Shown: positions 13,301 through 27,499, counted from the first letter of the stretch. The stretch is DNA of 64,000 bases from Melanocharis versteri (GCA_013397845.1 VZTG01008967.1:2252022-2316021); one strand, 5' to 3'. The notes: generated by a model not told the origin, from the letters alone. Numbers and translations are program-made.

Positions 13301-16300
13301 TGGACCTGAAAATCTACTGACAAGACAGAAATTCATTATCTGCTCTGTTCCTCGCAGAACAATCCTATGCTGGTTTTGTGGAGGATTGTTTGTTTTCAAA
13401 CCACTGGATTTTGAGTGCTGTGATTCACAGCAGTTGGTGCTGTGAAGGGGAGCTTAGTTTTCCATGCCTGGTACAGGTGAAAACTTGACTCAGTACTGGA
13501 GCCCCAGCATAAGTGAGGCTCCAGGAGGTTTGGGCAGACATGTCCATGTGCATGCAGGTAGCTGAGGAATTTTCAGACCAAAGTTTGCCTCCTCAAAGTG
13601 TAGCCACACCATAGGAGAATTTCTGGATTTTGAATATGGGTATCTAAAGCCTACACACCGTTAATTTTAGAAGCTCCAGTTTTTAAATTTTTTTCTCATA
13701 GTTTTATTTGAAGGCATCACCTGAAAACTAATTTGCTTCAATAGCTGGCATTCTGATAACACAATGGAAGATAGATGCACTAACTTCCGAAACAAGGTTC
13801 AATACAATGCAAGCCAAGTACAAGTGAGAATGAAAGAAAGAATGTTCTAATGAAGCTGAAACATATGGCAAAGAAATTACTCTACAACCCTTTAGAGCGC
13901 AATAGACAATAATACCCTTGTTATAGAGGTTTAAATAATTCTGTGCAACTTAATTGCACCTCTGCTATAAAATGTAAAGGTTGGTTTAAAGTGGCAATAG
14001 GGTGGTTATCACTTTCTACTCACTTCTATTTATTACTTAATGTCTACAACACAAGAATAATAAAAAAGAGTTCTTCCAAAAATTTACTCAAAATTCTTTT
14101 ACAATATAATACCAGCTTTATGACAAAACACCTTTCCGTGGAGAGATTGGCTTCTTTCCATAGAATCTCCTCTTTTTTTTTTTTTCCCGTTAAAATATTT
14201 TGATTGAAAACTTAATTTGTTGATGACAAGTGGAAACTTTCAGATGAAACATTAATGAAAACAGAAATGTATATAATTGTCATATTATCTTCCCTGGCCC
14301 TATAGAACACCTAATATGTCCTACACTCTGAAACCTTTAGATGAAATCTCAGTCCACTAACACAACTGAACTGTAGAGGAAAGTTTAGTGTTGAATCAAA
14401 AGTGATGTTTTGCTGTTTTCATTTCCTGCTGTATGTGATAAAATTTCTATTCTTTTTCTGGCTTCTCCTGCGTCAGCATAAATATTATTTCTTAGCATGA
14501 CCTTCTTATATTCAAATTAAAAAAAAAAAATTAGATGTTTGTAAGGATTGACACACTGACTTCTTTCCTACAAATTTAATAGGAATAATATCCATTCCCT
14601 CGACCAGCAGCTTAGGATATGATGCATTACTATACCTTTTTATGGGATAGGCTAATATTACCAAATGAACTTCCAAGCCAGGAAAGGAATTGAAATTTTG
14701 CCTCAGCAAGAAGCCATTTTGCAAAGCTTTAGTTGTTGAAAGCAGGAACTATATTTTTGATTGAAAAGAATCAATGTAAATTCAGATGCTGCCCAGGTAT
14801 GGAAGGGAGACTGACAGAAACAATACTTTTCCCATGGATTAAATATTTAAATCCTTTTGTACAGACTTCCTAATTTTCACTATCATATGGGGAAGATCAA
14901 AGTCAGGTTTGTTTTGATCAAACTAGAAGGTGATGAAGGACTTACTATAAAGCACTTTGATATAACAGTGATAAGAGCATTAGAACTATCTAGGGAAAAG
15001 GAGATGGAAAAGCTTCGAATACTGAGTTGTTGTTGGACCAGCTTGTATCCATTCCTTATAGGAAATCTGCCTTGAGCTTATACTTTCCACAAAATATTAA
15101 AACTTTCTTGGCCAAGAGCTGACTTCACGGAACATAGGGGAAATGCATTTTAAAAACCTTCACATGAAAACAGAAACAGATTTTGAAGGGTATGTCTATG
15201 ATTTCTCTTGATACTATGCATCCACTGATAAAAATTCAGGTGGCTCTAAAAGGTCTGACCTTGGTTACTGGAGGCCAGCTACTTAACTTGCACTTGAGTC
15301 TACTGCTGAGGTCTTCAAAGAAATTGAACCAGGAAACTTTGTTTTTTCAGATAGTTTGAACAAAAATGCAGTCAGCTTGAGAAGGGGAAAAGTAATGTTG
15401 AGTTGACATCAAGGGATCCAGAACAGAGAAGTAACCACAGTGCTACAAAACGGCCTGCTGCACGAAGAACTAAGGTAATTCTCATTCAAAACAAAGTCAT
15501 AGGAAAATGGGGTTTATTAAAAAATAAATTGAATTTCATTTTCAATTGATGGCTAGTCAGAGGTAGGAACATCTTGAATTTTCAAAGTAAGGTCAAAATG
15601 TACTTGATTTCTTATCTTTTAAAATGTTTCCTTTTAGTATCAAAACAATTTAAATTCTAGAAAGGTTAGGCAAACTGCTTCACATCTTGTCTTCACTGAC
15701 CTAAAGCTATGTATATTTTTCTTTGTCCTTTGGAATGAAATCTGAACGTTTCTCTGTGTGTGAGTGAAAATAAAGGATGTGTTTTACCATAGCGTAGATT
15801 AGGAAGGGATGAAGTGCTGACCTGGTGAATCAAAGCCTTGCAACATTGCAGTGTCTTCTGCTCACTGTTTCCACAATACTGTTTCCTAAGCACAGAGTTC
15901 CTCAGAGTTACCTCCTGTCAGAATTTCATATTCTTTGATGCTGAAATGAGTCTACAGGAACTCAAAGAGGCAAGAAGGATTTTTACTCAATCATCTGAAA
16001 CCTGGAGCCAAAGCTCATGCAGTATTCAAAAACGGATTTGGAAAAAAACAGAGGTAGTGTCTTAGTCACAGGGAGCTTTTCACAATAGCAAAAGGATTGT
16101 GAACAAAAGACAGGAAAAGTAGATTGAGCAATGGATCAGGGAAACTGTGTGAGCAGGAGATAGAATAAAGGCTAATTCTAAGTATCCACATACTGGTGCT
16201 CTTGGCTGAAATGTGCCTGGAGTGTACTACGGTGTTTCAAATGCTTAATCATCACGCCTGTTGAAAGCTCTAACAATAAAAAATATGCAAAATCTAGATA

Positions 16301-17266
16301 AAGGTAGATTAAGTTCATTCATTATTGCAGTCTAAGATAGTCCATTCATTTCTGTTTTGCAAGACCTTCCAGTTTTTCCCACACAAGAAATAAAACAGAG
16401 ATTACCGTCACTATAGCACTGTAAAAGTCTTACGTAAGTTTTTATCTTTGTAGACCTGAGATCAAACATTTCCTTCACATGGTATTACCACTAACAACTT
16501 CTTAGAGTACACTTTTTTTTTCATCTGGAAAAATTTAACAGAGGACCCACAATTTACACGTAAGTCGTGGATATTTTTGGCCATATTAAAACATTTATCT
16601 GTGAATAAACTAATGAACCTACAGATTTCCAGTGTCTGTTTTTACATGATGTGGAGCAGTTTCCTCCATAAGCACAATTCATGAAAGCCTCTATCAGAAG
16701 AATAGCACTGGACTGTGTTTTCGCTTTGCAGGGTACACTGAGATCCCACATACTCGGCAAGATTCAAGATCTCTAATTCTGCATGCAGTTTCTTCACAGA
16801 GCTCTGATCATGGAGCAGATTTCTCCACTGGGATTTGCCTACTCCCTGCCTGCAGCTCCACCTCCAGGTTTCCGTTTGGTGTCCTGGGCCTGAAAAAGTT
16901 CGGGTTCGCTGTCACAGCATTGCCTTCCATCCTCAGGCAAACACCAGAAAAAAACGTGGCTTGAGCTTACATCAAAGCACGGGTGAGCCTGAGCTTCTCT
17001 CCAGATTATTCACAGGTTCACACTACTTAGCCGCAGCCTGAAATCAGAATTTCTGACAAAATTCAAAGCTAAAAAAAATATAATCACATGGTATCATTTT
17101 CTAATAAAAGCATTCCTTTTATCTTTGATAAACATATTATAAATCAGTATACTCAGGACTTGGGCAAACTGCACTGAAAACAGTACAGCTGAACAAATCA
17201 TTCCAACATTAATTTTTAATACAAGTACATAAACAGAACTGCCTACTCTGGGTCCTGCAAGCTCAC
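10351..17266. other. Unannotated AT-rich DNA
   Basis: Scanned for ORFs with plausible splice sites, CR1 tails, LTR ends and tandem repeats. Only homopolymer runs were seen, such as T14 near 14172 and an A-run near 14519. Paired frames on opposite strands at 11242-11566 have no recognisable product. Confidence 0.55.
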
Positions 17267-17416
17267 CCTCTCCACAGGGACGGCGAAGAATCACAGTTTG
17301 TAAAAGTGTCCTGCTGCTGCCATCTGGCCGCCGGCCACCCACTGAGCCAAACTGGCACTTCCAGAGGCAGCAGTCAGTCAGGGGAGGATCGTCTTCCACG
17401 AGCGCTGATTTAGTGC
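17267..17416 (-). CDS. Candidate internal exon, unrecognised gene
   Basis: This is a locally GC- and CpG-rich island in AT-rich DNA. On the minus strand a polypyrimidine stretch and CTCCTCAG acceptor lie just above 17416, and a GTGAGC donor occupies 17266-17261. The enclosed 150 bp is open in one frame and is a phase 1-1 exon: two bases finish a codon, then 49 codons, then one base. The predicted residues include an acidic segment (VEDDPPLTD), then CCLWKC, then GGRRPDGSSRTLL and a final RRPCGEG. That gives four cysteines, the style of an extracellular module, and phase 1-1 exons are typical of such modules. I looked for a thrombospondin type-1 pattern, but the tryptophan and cysteine spacing does not fit, so no domain is assigned. 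No neighbouring exon chains to it. It may be a real exon or a chance splice-site pair. Confidence 0.28.
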
Positions 17417-20400
17417 CTGAGGAGACAGATTGGCAGTGGCATAAGGTAAAAAATTCTGGAAAGTACCGTAGAACAAGAGAAGTGAAAGGAGAGGAAAGAA
17501 AAGTAGACGGACAGCAGAGAGACCTGTAGGTGGTAGAAAGGCCAGAGAAAAACAGAAGAGGGTAAGTGAAACAGGCTACATTAGAAACAGCAGTTTGGGA
17601 GGACTTTAAAATGGTATCAAAATTATTCTATGATGGGAACAGGGGAAGGCAAAATCTGAATTTCAAATTTTTCAGTGTCTCTGACTATAAAATAATAACA
17701 CCTATATGCTTTCATGAGTTTTTTTCAGGCCATGAAATTTTGTGCTGTATTCAAATAAATGATTTTGCCTTTAAATAAATATGCTGTTTTACATAAATGG
17801 TTTTGACATCACTGATTTGCAGTTCCATTATGTGTGTTATTCAGGAATAACAGCAGCAGAGAAGTAGTGAGGATGGGAAAAGTCCAACATTTGAAGTGTG
17901 TCATCCGTATAAATGTCAATTTGGTGAATTAATTCAGTGCTGGCAGTTCTATGTTCAGGTGAGTTAAATTACTTGCCCTGGGTGATGCAGGTGAAGCTGT
18001 ACATGCACAGAGAGGGCCTCTGACGTTGTGGCTATTAGGTTCTCATTGAGTTTAATTCAGGGCACTGGTGAAAGTCATTTAGCATTGTCAACTGTTGAGA
18101 GTTGCATAAAAGCCACCCCACAATGTGACACCATTAGTTATTTCTTCTAAGAGGAAAAGTCTTATTAAAACAGCAGGAATGCTGCAGTGTAATCAGACGT
18201 GAAGTGCTCCATGCCTGCACAGTGTCAGCAGACTTACTTTGTGCTGTGCTAGGCATGGCTCTGCCTTCCTTCCCCATCCCAGTGACATTTCTCTCTGCAT
18301 GAAGTCTTGTGTCTAGCTGAGAGATTGTTGACATTAGAACAGTCAGAAAAGTTCGGTTAATACACAGCAGACCACTGTGTGAAGTCTCTCTCTCTTAAAA
18401 AGGAAGAGGCTCCAGTTCCCTGCATTTGAGCTTGAATATGTGAGCCTGAAACTGCTGTGCTGCATCCTGAAAGGTCCAAAAATGTTACTCTTTGGCTTAA
18501 TTAGCCTTGACTCTTTGGAGACTGCTGTATCATAAGAGTTTAAGCAGCAACATTAATATGAGGATTTCCTACCTGCTATTCTTACTTTTTTATTTCTGGC
18601 CAAGATCACAAAATTTTGCCCTCTTATCCATGATCTGTGAATAGCCAGGACCAGAACTGGCATCTCCTTGCCTCAAGCCCCATGTTAGGAATTGCCAGGA
18701 ACTACATTTCCCTTAATTTTAAATTTGCTTGCACCAGGGATAAATCAAATTCTAATGTAAAAGTATTATCAGTGTTTTTGTCAGGCTTTTAGAGAGAAAA
18801 ATCCTTCTAATGAAAAAGAACAATTTCACATTTCAGAAAAATTATTTTTGAGTTGCAAAGGCATGACAACTTAAGAGCTCCATGCTGTTGTGATCAGACT
18901 GCTGGTGGTAGAAGAGTTTGTTTACAGCTAGCTCAGGTCTCTCTACACAACACTGCAGATTGCAGCATACTTGTATCAACAGCAGCTACTGAAAAAGTAG
19001 TGTCCTCAAGTACACCTTTAAAAAGATGTTTACTTCGGTTTGTCCTGTTTTATTGTTTGCTATTTTCTACTTTTCTAGTGTGGAGTAATTCTTTTGGTCT
19101 TTGAAAAGTTGGTTTAGCCATTCTCTGGTGAGCACTTCTAGGTGGGGATATAGATGTCATGTAAGGTGGGAACAGAACTCAAATTTCCCTGATACCTGAA
19201 AAAAAAACTTTAACCATTACACTCTTCTCTAAATCATGGAAACTCTGGGCACTGGTATCACAAGCAAATTTGCATGTTGATTTGAGGTTTCCTAAAACAG
19301 CTGGCTACCTTGAAAAAGTTGGTGTGGTTTTAGGCATGTACTCCCTTGGATCACTTTGAATCACCTGACATGGAGAAACTTCCTGTTCAGTTGAAGTCTG
19401 GAAGATGGTCATGGGTAGGTGCCTGGCTTGCCCTGTGTGCAAGAAGGGACTGGAAAGAAGTGAAAGGGCTTTTATTCTACTCCAAAGTCAGATCACATTC
19501 CTGAATCAAGGAGTATCTCGCCCTAAATAAGGGTAGATTTAGTTTTTTGCTACTGATGTTATTTTCAAAATCTTACTTTCTTACAATTTTGTAACAAATG
19601 ATGTAGAGTGATGTCTCAGAATAAAAACAGTAAGCTGGTTATGAAAAACAGTCTAAGTATACCTCTTGTAAGCACTCTGCAAACTAAAGAGAATGTGTTA
19701 AGAAAAGTATTATTGGGTTAATAATACTGTGGGCAATTGCCTTGAGGAGAAAAAAGTTTAAGACACATCCTCCACTGGAATCTGACAAAATATCTAGCAA
19801 TAGGCAACTTCCTTTACAGTGTCCAGACTGCACAGCTAGGCATGCTGATGTACCCCACTCAGGAGAACATTGTGCTATATTGTATAAAAAACCCAGAATA
19901 TTAATGGATGCTATTTTTAGATACAATTTGTGAACTATGTTAAAATTCATAGAATTACATTTCTTTTTGCTAGCACATGTTTTTTTTCTAAATTTTGCCT
20001 AGTATTTACCATTTGTTACTTTCCTCTGTCTCCATATGCCTATGTCTCCATTCACTCATACAATTGCACTAACAACAAAGAAATTTCTCCAATGAATTTT
20101 AGGAGTTTTTAGCAAAGATTGGTTGTATCAGTAAAATATCAGTTGTAAAATATCAGTAGATATTTTGTCATATGTGGGTTAAAATCTGCCACAGACAGAC
20201 ATATTTGGCTGCAAAAGAGTAATATGAGAGCAGGTTATGAATTTCGCATCTTTAATCCCCTTAGCTTCTTGTGTTTGAACAATTTAATGACTTAGTTTTC
20301 ACTGTAATGAAGAATGCTGGGTGTTCTTTGTCACAGTGCTGTGCCTTCTAAACAATAATTACTATTCCTGATTGTTATTTCAAACATATGCTCTGGGTGC

Positions 20401-20974
20401 CCAACTTATTGGCAAAACCTATTTCAGTGTGGTGGGCTCATCATCATTGTCACGTTGCAGTATCTGAAATAGCTTTCATAAAGAAATATCCATCTGGTCC
20501 CCTGCTTTATTTTATTCTTTGCTTATTTAGATCATAATTACAGTTGTGGGGTATCAGGGTAGCTACAATTCAATATTGATCCTATGTTTAACATCTGTTG
20601 AGAATGCCTGATCTGAATATAATTAGGTAGTTTGTTGTATTTCATTCTGAGTTAGAGCATATTCTTGTGCAACAATTTCAAGTTTCTCAGGTGGCTGGTG
20701 TTTTAGCTCTGAAAATGGCACTTTGCCTTGGAAGCAGTAGCAGAAATTATAGTATTACTTTTATAGTTCTCAGACTTTTACTGACTTTGTGGACTATTAT
20801 GAAATTACAGTTGATTTTGTTTTCTGTCTTTCTAGACTTTTTTTATCCAGATGCAGAAAAGTTTCATTATGTACTTTTGAACGCTTTAGGTATGCTCTGC
20901 CCCCGAGGACCTGGGGCAGTACTTTGCCATCTTGAAATACCAAATTCAGGCCCAGGAGGACTTAGGAGTAACAC
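17417..20974. other. Unannotated DNA
   Basis: No supported gene or repeat. If the 17.3-kb exon candidate is real, this would be intron or flank on its upstream side. The region contains only short frames without motifs. Confidence 0.5.
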
Positions 20975-21050
20975 TGTGATCATCCAGTCTGATTTCTGCT
21001 TTGCAGTCTGCCTTTACTCACTGCACTAATTACCTCAGTAAAGGGAATTC
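20975..21050 (-). mobile_element. Possible ancient CR1-like 3' tail
   Basis: The words GTGATCATCCAGTCTGATTT and, downstream, an ATTACCTCAGTAA segment resemble the reverse complement of the 3' end of old amniote CR1/L3-like elements (GATCATCTAGTCTGACC type). A better-preserved example lies near 47.8 kb. The copy is short and diverged, so chance similarity is possible. Confidence 0.35.
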
Positions 21051-24000
21051 TGCTCTTCCACTTAAGTGGGTAATGCAGTAAGTAACTTCACTGTAGCACA
21101 ACTGAGTTATCAGCAGAGGGAGAGATGAGGGGGAGATTGTTTTACACAGTTAAATGTTGTTTCTCACAAAATGCTCCTGTCATACAGCTGGTAAGGACTT
21201 AGAGTGCTTAAAACAGCATTTTAATGTCTGGAATCCACCAGCCGGAAAGAGCCTTCATGGAAATCTTTTATTTTAAAGCTTCATTCTTCACAACATTTTC
21301 TCCATTGTTCACAGCAAAATATATTCTATTTGGGTATATCCACTTCTGCAGTGGATAGTGAGAAATTTAAGAAGAGTTGCATATGATATTGAGATTGTGA
21401 CCTAGGACAGAAAAAATATAGGAATATTTGTCAAGCTAATATTTCTTCTGTTCTTCCTTTACTAAGACCCCACACATTAATTTTTGTCTCTTTTTCTTCC
21501 TAGAAAAATTACCTCTGAAAACATTTTAGTTCACAAACAGTATACACATGTCACAAAGGCCTCGCTTATCTGGTATCAGCTCTAGAGATCAGATTAAAAT
21601 ATCCGAAGGTCACATAGATCAGAACAAAAAGGTCAACAACACATATGCACACATCTGGTCAAGAATAAGCACATTTTATTACAGACTGTGGCTCTTTTCA
21701 AACAAGGTCTATTTTCTTGATACCCATACTATTAGTCTGATTAAAAAACATTCAAACAGACAAAGAAAGACAATGTTTCAAAATATGCCTGTGTTCATCT
21801 TTGAACTGGAGCTGTTGTGCTTTTTCTTTCATGTCTAACCATACACTCCCATTGCGGCTGCACCACTCCTATTAATAGTTTAGAGAACTGTGTGTGATAA
21901 TAAAATGACTGCAGAGCTTCCAGACACAGCTTCTGAATTATGGAGCATCTTTTCATAGTCAAACTTTGCAGAAAAAGTTCCCTGATTTATTAGACATTTA
22001 TACAACACATTTGGTACCTCCCATGTTTATTTGGATTTTGCAAGACATTTGCCTTGCAACTGAGAAATGTAATTAGCACTCGGGAGAAGTGAATGCAGTT
22101 CCCAGCTTCCTTGCAGGGAAGGCATTCCTGTGGATGGCAGGAAGAGATGAAGTGTCACATTCATCTAGCTGTGGCTCAGCTCTTACTGTTGTTCCATGTA
22201 CAGAATAATGAGAAATCCAAGACACCTTCTCTCCAGGGTTCCCAGACACACTGTACTGTCAAATAGAGGTAGTTATGACACCTAGGTCAGCAGCTGGCAA
22301 TAGTTGGTTGGCTGACAATAGATTCCCTTTCTTAGAGGACTTTTTTTATCAGGGTGTGCTGTCTCTCCAGTCCTGAGCCAAGAGATAATGTGCGCAAACA
22401 CTGCACATGTATTTTGGGCCTCAGCTCTTGGTAGTTTTTGTGTAGCAATTGGTAGCAACAGTTCCTACAGACTGAGAATTAATAAATATTTATTACACAA
22501 ATAAGGAATATGAGTTTAATTCATATGAAGAAACATGAAAAACATTTTGGCAACACCCTTTTGATCGCTGTTTTTCATGTTGTGAAAATGTGGCAGTGTT
22601 ACTTTTGATGGATGTTGTGTTTTGCAGGAATGTGCCTTTTCTTCAAATGATTTTATATTTTTCTGCTCACAGGCCTTGTTTCTTTCTCTTTTGCTGTCTA
22701 TTAGAGTAAATGCATTCAGTACAAGAAGATAAATTGAGCATTGGGAAATGTTATAAGTTCTGGGCAATATTTCGTCATTTATCAGTGAGACAAGAGATTG
22801 TCTTTTTTAAAAGTAGAAAGGAAAATGATTGATTTGAAAAATGAAACTTCAGTCATCCTTTACTGTTTTAGTTATGCAGTGATCCAAAGTCCTCTATTGG
22901 ATTAAAAATGGCTAAAAGGCTGTTCCCTCTATTTGTCAGATCTTCTGGTATTTGTTGGGTTTTATTTATTTTTTTACATGAAATTGAAGCCTGACTGTCC
23001 ACATTGCTTTTATGCAGTTCAATTTACTCCAAAAGGATCAGAGTAAAGCAGACTCAGAACAGCAGAGAAACTGGAGAACCAGTCATGCACCTTTGTGCCC
23101 CTTGCTCACCATTAACTTGTCTGTACTTAATCATTGAGGGTAAAGCTGATATATTTTAATGAGAAATGAATTCAGGAGTAACCCCGTGTTCTAAGGAAAT
23201 CAATGAAATAAAGTGGAATTAAACCATAAAAAACATACATCAGACTTCAGTTGTCAAGTCATTTTACTATATTTTGATAACTCTAAAATCTGAGGAAAGA
23301 GACACACAGCACATAGAGCCGGGTGGTTCTCTCTTCCTGATTTGTCTTCTGTATTGACTTTAGCGGAGTGGAAGCGGCATCCTTGACTGCTAGGGATGGT
23401 TTGGACTGACTCACATATCACATGCATCTTATGTTAGATTTTAAATAAATTCAGTTTGATCTATTTAGGGAAGGCATTTTGAAGAATGTTTCATGTAGTG
23501 AATTGTGCATATCTTCTTTTTTGCTGTGTTTTATCCCACAGCCAGTAGCACGCCAGTTCCCCAAATCATGGAAATTCAGGAATTATTCCTATGGCATTGG
23601 TTGTCACTAAGTACCAAAAACTGGAGTGCTTCATTTGAATTTGGTGAAGGCAAAAAAATTAAAAAGCAGAAGGATGAGTAATTTAGTCCTGAAATTCTTC
23701 ACCCAGATATCTGCAGAATATGTCAAGGTGACCCACTTTTCAGCTACTCACCCATACTCAGGGGAGCAAATATCTCATAATGGGAAAGGAGTTAGATGGT
23801 GATGACTGGAACTGAATGAATTGTGACAAAGGAACACACATTTGAGAGAACAGTAACTAAGTATGCACCATTCAATATTTAATCTAAAACTGGGCTTCCC
23901 CACGAATTTGAATGAATGGCAAATGGTGTGAAAATGTAGAGAGTTGTAAGGAAGGGCTATAAAAATGTTCTGACGTGAGAGATTTTCTATTTTCATGGAA

Positions 24001-24663
24001 GTAGGGAAAATTTTCCCAATGAATAAAATACAAGTAAAATACATCTCGGTTACTGAAACTGCACTAAAGTGTGTGTAGAAGAGAAAATTACATTTTTCCA
24101 CTCTATCAAATTGTCTAATAATAATAGCAGCCATCTTTTAAATGCTACAAATCAAGCTGTCACTTCATATCATACAATTTGACTGCTACATTTCCTTTTT
24201 CTTTAGAAGAGCCTCATGGGATTAGGGTGGAAAAAGAACTGTCAATTTATGACAAGAAACATTTCATACTTAAAGTCGCAAAACTTGCTGTAGGTGATGA
24301 GATCTGGAAGAAAACCCTCCATAGTGTTACCCATGAGATTAACAAACAGTGGAAATTGTTGATACTTCACATATTAAAATTTATATGACAAGGAAAGTCC
24401 ACAGTATTAAAGCAAAAGTGAAAATTTCCAATAGTTTTATTAAACTGAAACCAACTTCTCTTTCTTCACTTATACAGGAGCTGGAGGGATTTGATATTAT
24501 ATCTTTTTTTTTTTTTTTAATGTGCAGCTACTGTCTTTTAAAGAATATCTGGAGAAATAAGATTAATTTTAAACACTGTGCTGCTGGTCTCTCTTCAATA
24601 TGGCCTTTTCTGCAGTCTTCAAGACTGTCAGCTGAAGAGCAAAATTCAGAATCTTAAAATAAT
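21051..24663. other. Unannotated DNA
   Basis: No gene, RNA or clear transposon. There is a T-run near 24505. Small frames at 21548-21838 and 23775-24134 have no recognisable domain. Confidence 0.55.
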
Positions 24664-24760
24664 TTAGTCTGGATGGAAGCTTTGGAGATCATCTGGTCCA
24701 ACCTCTGTCTTGAAGCAGAGCCAACTTCGAAGTCATGTCAATCTTCAGGGAATCCCTAAG
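24664..24760 (-). mobile_element. Diverged CR1 LINE 3' fragment
   Basis: GGAGATCATCTGGTCCAACC followed by a CTTGAAGCAGAGCC segment matches the reverse complement of the CR1 3' untranslated region, whose usual form is AGATCATCTAGTCCAACCCC and then CTCAAAGCAGGG. The terminal octamer repeat expected just to the left is not recognisable. This is therefore an old, truncated copy, likely non-coding. Its right boundary is uncertain. Confidence 0.6.
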
Positions 24761-27240
24761 TATTTTCAACAGTATATTCAGAAGTTGCTCACCTTTTCCA
24801 TTTAAACTGATCTCTATAAAAAGGCAGCTCTGTTTTGCAGCCTTGCAGTAAAAAATCAAAGTAGAAGCTAAAATACCCATATTATATCAAATTCCTTCAA
24901 GTAGACAACAAAATTCTTATATCTATGTGTTATTTTCTACACAAATCATTTTGAAATTTACTCACTTGATTGACTATTGAATACCTTCTGTTGCTAGGGA
25001 AAAAAAAATCATGTAGTTGGAGAAAACCAGGAAGGAAAGAATCAGAGTGCTCTCAAGCTATTACCATTAAGAGGCCTTGGTCACCATCCTTTGCTGTTCT
25101 TTACTGCTGATTATCACTTCTTCCATAAGAAATAGATATTATTATTATTATTATAACAGCTTTGTTTGTTAGGGTGTTGAGGGAGGAGTGTTTGTTTTCC
25201 TGCATGTTTTTTTTTTTTTCTGAAGTAGTTAGTTTTGTACCACAAGAACAATGAATTTGTAGTTCATTTAAACATATTGTTTGCTGTTTTCCAAAAACAT
25301 TATTGACTGAAAATGTCAATGACCATAAGCCTCGCTCTGTATGTATCAAATTTATTTTAGTTGTGCATTGCTTTGAAAATATTGATTGCATTCGAAATTA
25401 AACCCTACTGCGCTGTTCAAGCATTCAGTGAACCACCTGTAATAAATTTGATTGCAGAACTTGTTTAACTATAGTATCTGAAAAAATGAAAACAATGGCA
25501 TGTGCCAGTTGACCTATAAGTTATCAAATGTTATAAGGAAATATTGTTTAGTAACTTCAGTCTTTGTGCTGCAACTATTCTTGAACATCAAAATGCAAAA
25601 AAAAAAAAAATCACCCACGTTTCAGCTGCTGTAAAACAAGAAATTCCTAATCAATTCAGTGACTCATAGCCTGCAGAGACTGACTTTTTACCCAGACAAG
25701 CATTTTTAAATTGTGTTTAGGTTTTCTGTATATTCTGTTCAAGGAATAACACCATTCTGTTATATGTACTGTTAAATGCTTCTTTAAGACTTTACGGGCT
25801 TTTCAGCTAATTGAAATTTTGTGATTTTTGACTAGCCTTCTGCATCTGGGTCTTTTCTCAGACTTGAGGTACAAGTAAATACACCTAAGAAATGGATATG
25901 TGAGGAAGTGTTACAAGATGCCTGCTTCAGACAGCTGTGTTAAAAATGAAGTGGCAACGCTGACTGAAAAACTCCACTTCTTCTCAATTGTCTTCTTCAG
26001 TGTTGTGTACAAGTAGCCATGAAAACACTTTAAAACAGTAAAAAGTTTGTATTTATTAAATACAACATTTTGGCAAGCTTATTTTCACCCCGCACTCACT
26101 TCACGTTCTTCATCAGTCACACAGGGTTCTTCATATACACAGTGTGAAAATCTAGACCTTTACAGAAAGGCACAAAAGAAATAATTTTAAGCGAAGAATA
26201 TACAGAAGAAAATGCATGAGGGTTCCTAACTGTTTCGAGGAGTGAGCTGATTGATGTGCATGATAAATAAAAGGACTTGTTTGTGAAATGAGCAGGTAAA
26301 CAATTAGAATCCTTGTCTGCACCTGCCGGCAAATGTCCCAAGAGTGTGGATGCTATTAGCAGAGAAGAAGGACAAAATTGGATGGGATTCAGTAACCAAG
26401 CCGCACTCAGCTAGAAGACCATTTTGTGTATTGCTGAGCATACAAAATGTTACTAACTGTCTAGTTGTCTTTTAAGATAAGCACATTTTTATTCAAACTG
26501 GGCAACTTTTCTCCAGCAATAAACTTATGTGAGTCCGAGATTCTGTGCTGGCTTTCCTGCTTTCTTTTTCTACTAAATTTTAACACAGAAATTAAGTGTA
26601 AAACACTAAATATGATCCAGTGCAGCACAATGATATCAATGTCATGACTACCAAGGTCAGAAGTGGCAGGCTGCATATCGCTGTTGCAATCCAGGATCAC
26701 TCCCTCCTGTGCTGCTTTGATCCTAGCTAACTTGAGGTAATTCCACTGAAACCCATGGATCTGCTGCTGTGACAAAGCTGGGTGATGCATGACCAACCCA
26801 CATCACTCATTCTTCTGTGTCAAAGCAGAGAAAATCCTGGAGATCTCAGACTCAGTCTGCAAGGGGAATAACTCACGTGATTGATAAAAAGCCTGACAGA
26901 AGCTCAGGCAGATTTAGCTGGAGCGCTGAAGACACAGAATGCTTCATCTGCCCATTCTAGTTCTCTGCAGGTCTCTGTCTCATTTACTATAAAAGTTTGT
27001 GCAACTCTTCCTCCTTTGAGGTCCATACTGACGGATTACACAGCAAATAGGGCAGCTCATTTGCTACCATGATCCTGGTAGGACAAGAGGCTGTCAGAGG
27101 ACCCGTCTTGAACCATCCACCATTGCTGAACGTTGCAAAATGCTTCATCTTCTGGCATACATTTCTTCTAGTAGAATATACAATCTGCTTTATTCATGTG
27201 ATAGAGACTTGTTAACTAAAATGGATTAACCAGTGCTGTG
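24761..27240. other. Unannotated DNA with small ATT array
   Basis: Holds a short ATT/TTA microsatellite at about 25137-25156 and an A-run near 25598. No gene is recognised. The paired opposite-strand frames at 26461-26796 have no identifiable product. Confidence 0.55.
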
Positions 27241-27280
27241 TTATGTTATGTTATGTTATGTTATGATATGTTGTTATGTT
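27241..27280 (+). repeat. TTATG pentanucleotide microsatellite
   Basis: Five perfect TTATG units (27241-27265) are followed by one mutated unit (ATATG) and a broken unit. The array lies about 40 bp left of a truncated LTR. Confidence 0.93.
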
Positions 27281-27320
27281 ACCAAGCCTCTACACACCTG
27301 TTGAAGCACAGATATCCATC

Positions 27321-27432
27321 TGTCCTGGCTTTGGCCAGGACAGAGTTAATATCTTTCAGTTGCTGTAAGGGGGAGGAGCTTGGACTCATGGGTGTGGTGA
27401 GTGGTTATTCTATGCCACCTCATGTCAGCATT
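27321..27432 (+). mobile_element. Truncated avian ERV LTR fragment
   Basis: The start TGTCCTGGCTTTGGCCAGGA, followed by CAGAGTTAAT, matches the beginning of the solo LTR at 3496, and the TTCTAT...CC...GTCAGCA region aligns with that LTR's TTCTATACCA...GCTCAGCA region. Similarity stops around 27432, before the position of the AATAAA signal, so only the 5' part survives. An internal deletion relative to the 3496 copy is evident because the common words are closer together here. No target-site duplication can be judged. Confidence 0.68.
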
Positions 27433-27499
27433 TGGGGAGCGTTTTGCCTTATTCACTGTGTCTAAGCCAAAAAACCATGTGGGTTAATTAACAGGAAAG

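Noticed and set aside
20667..21029. 120-codon plus-strand frame
   Set aside because: No domain or splice context; its end overlaps a possible old CR1 tail.
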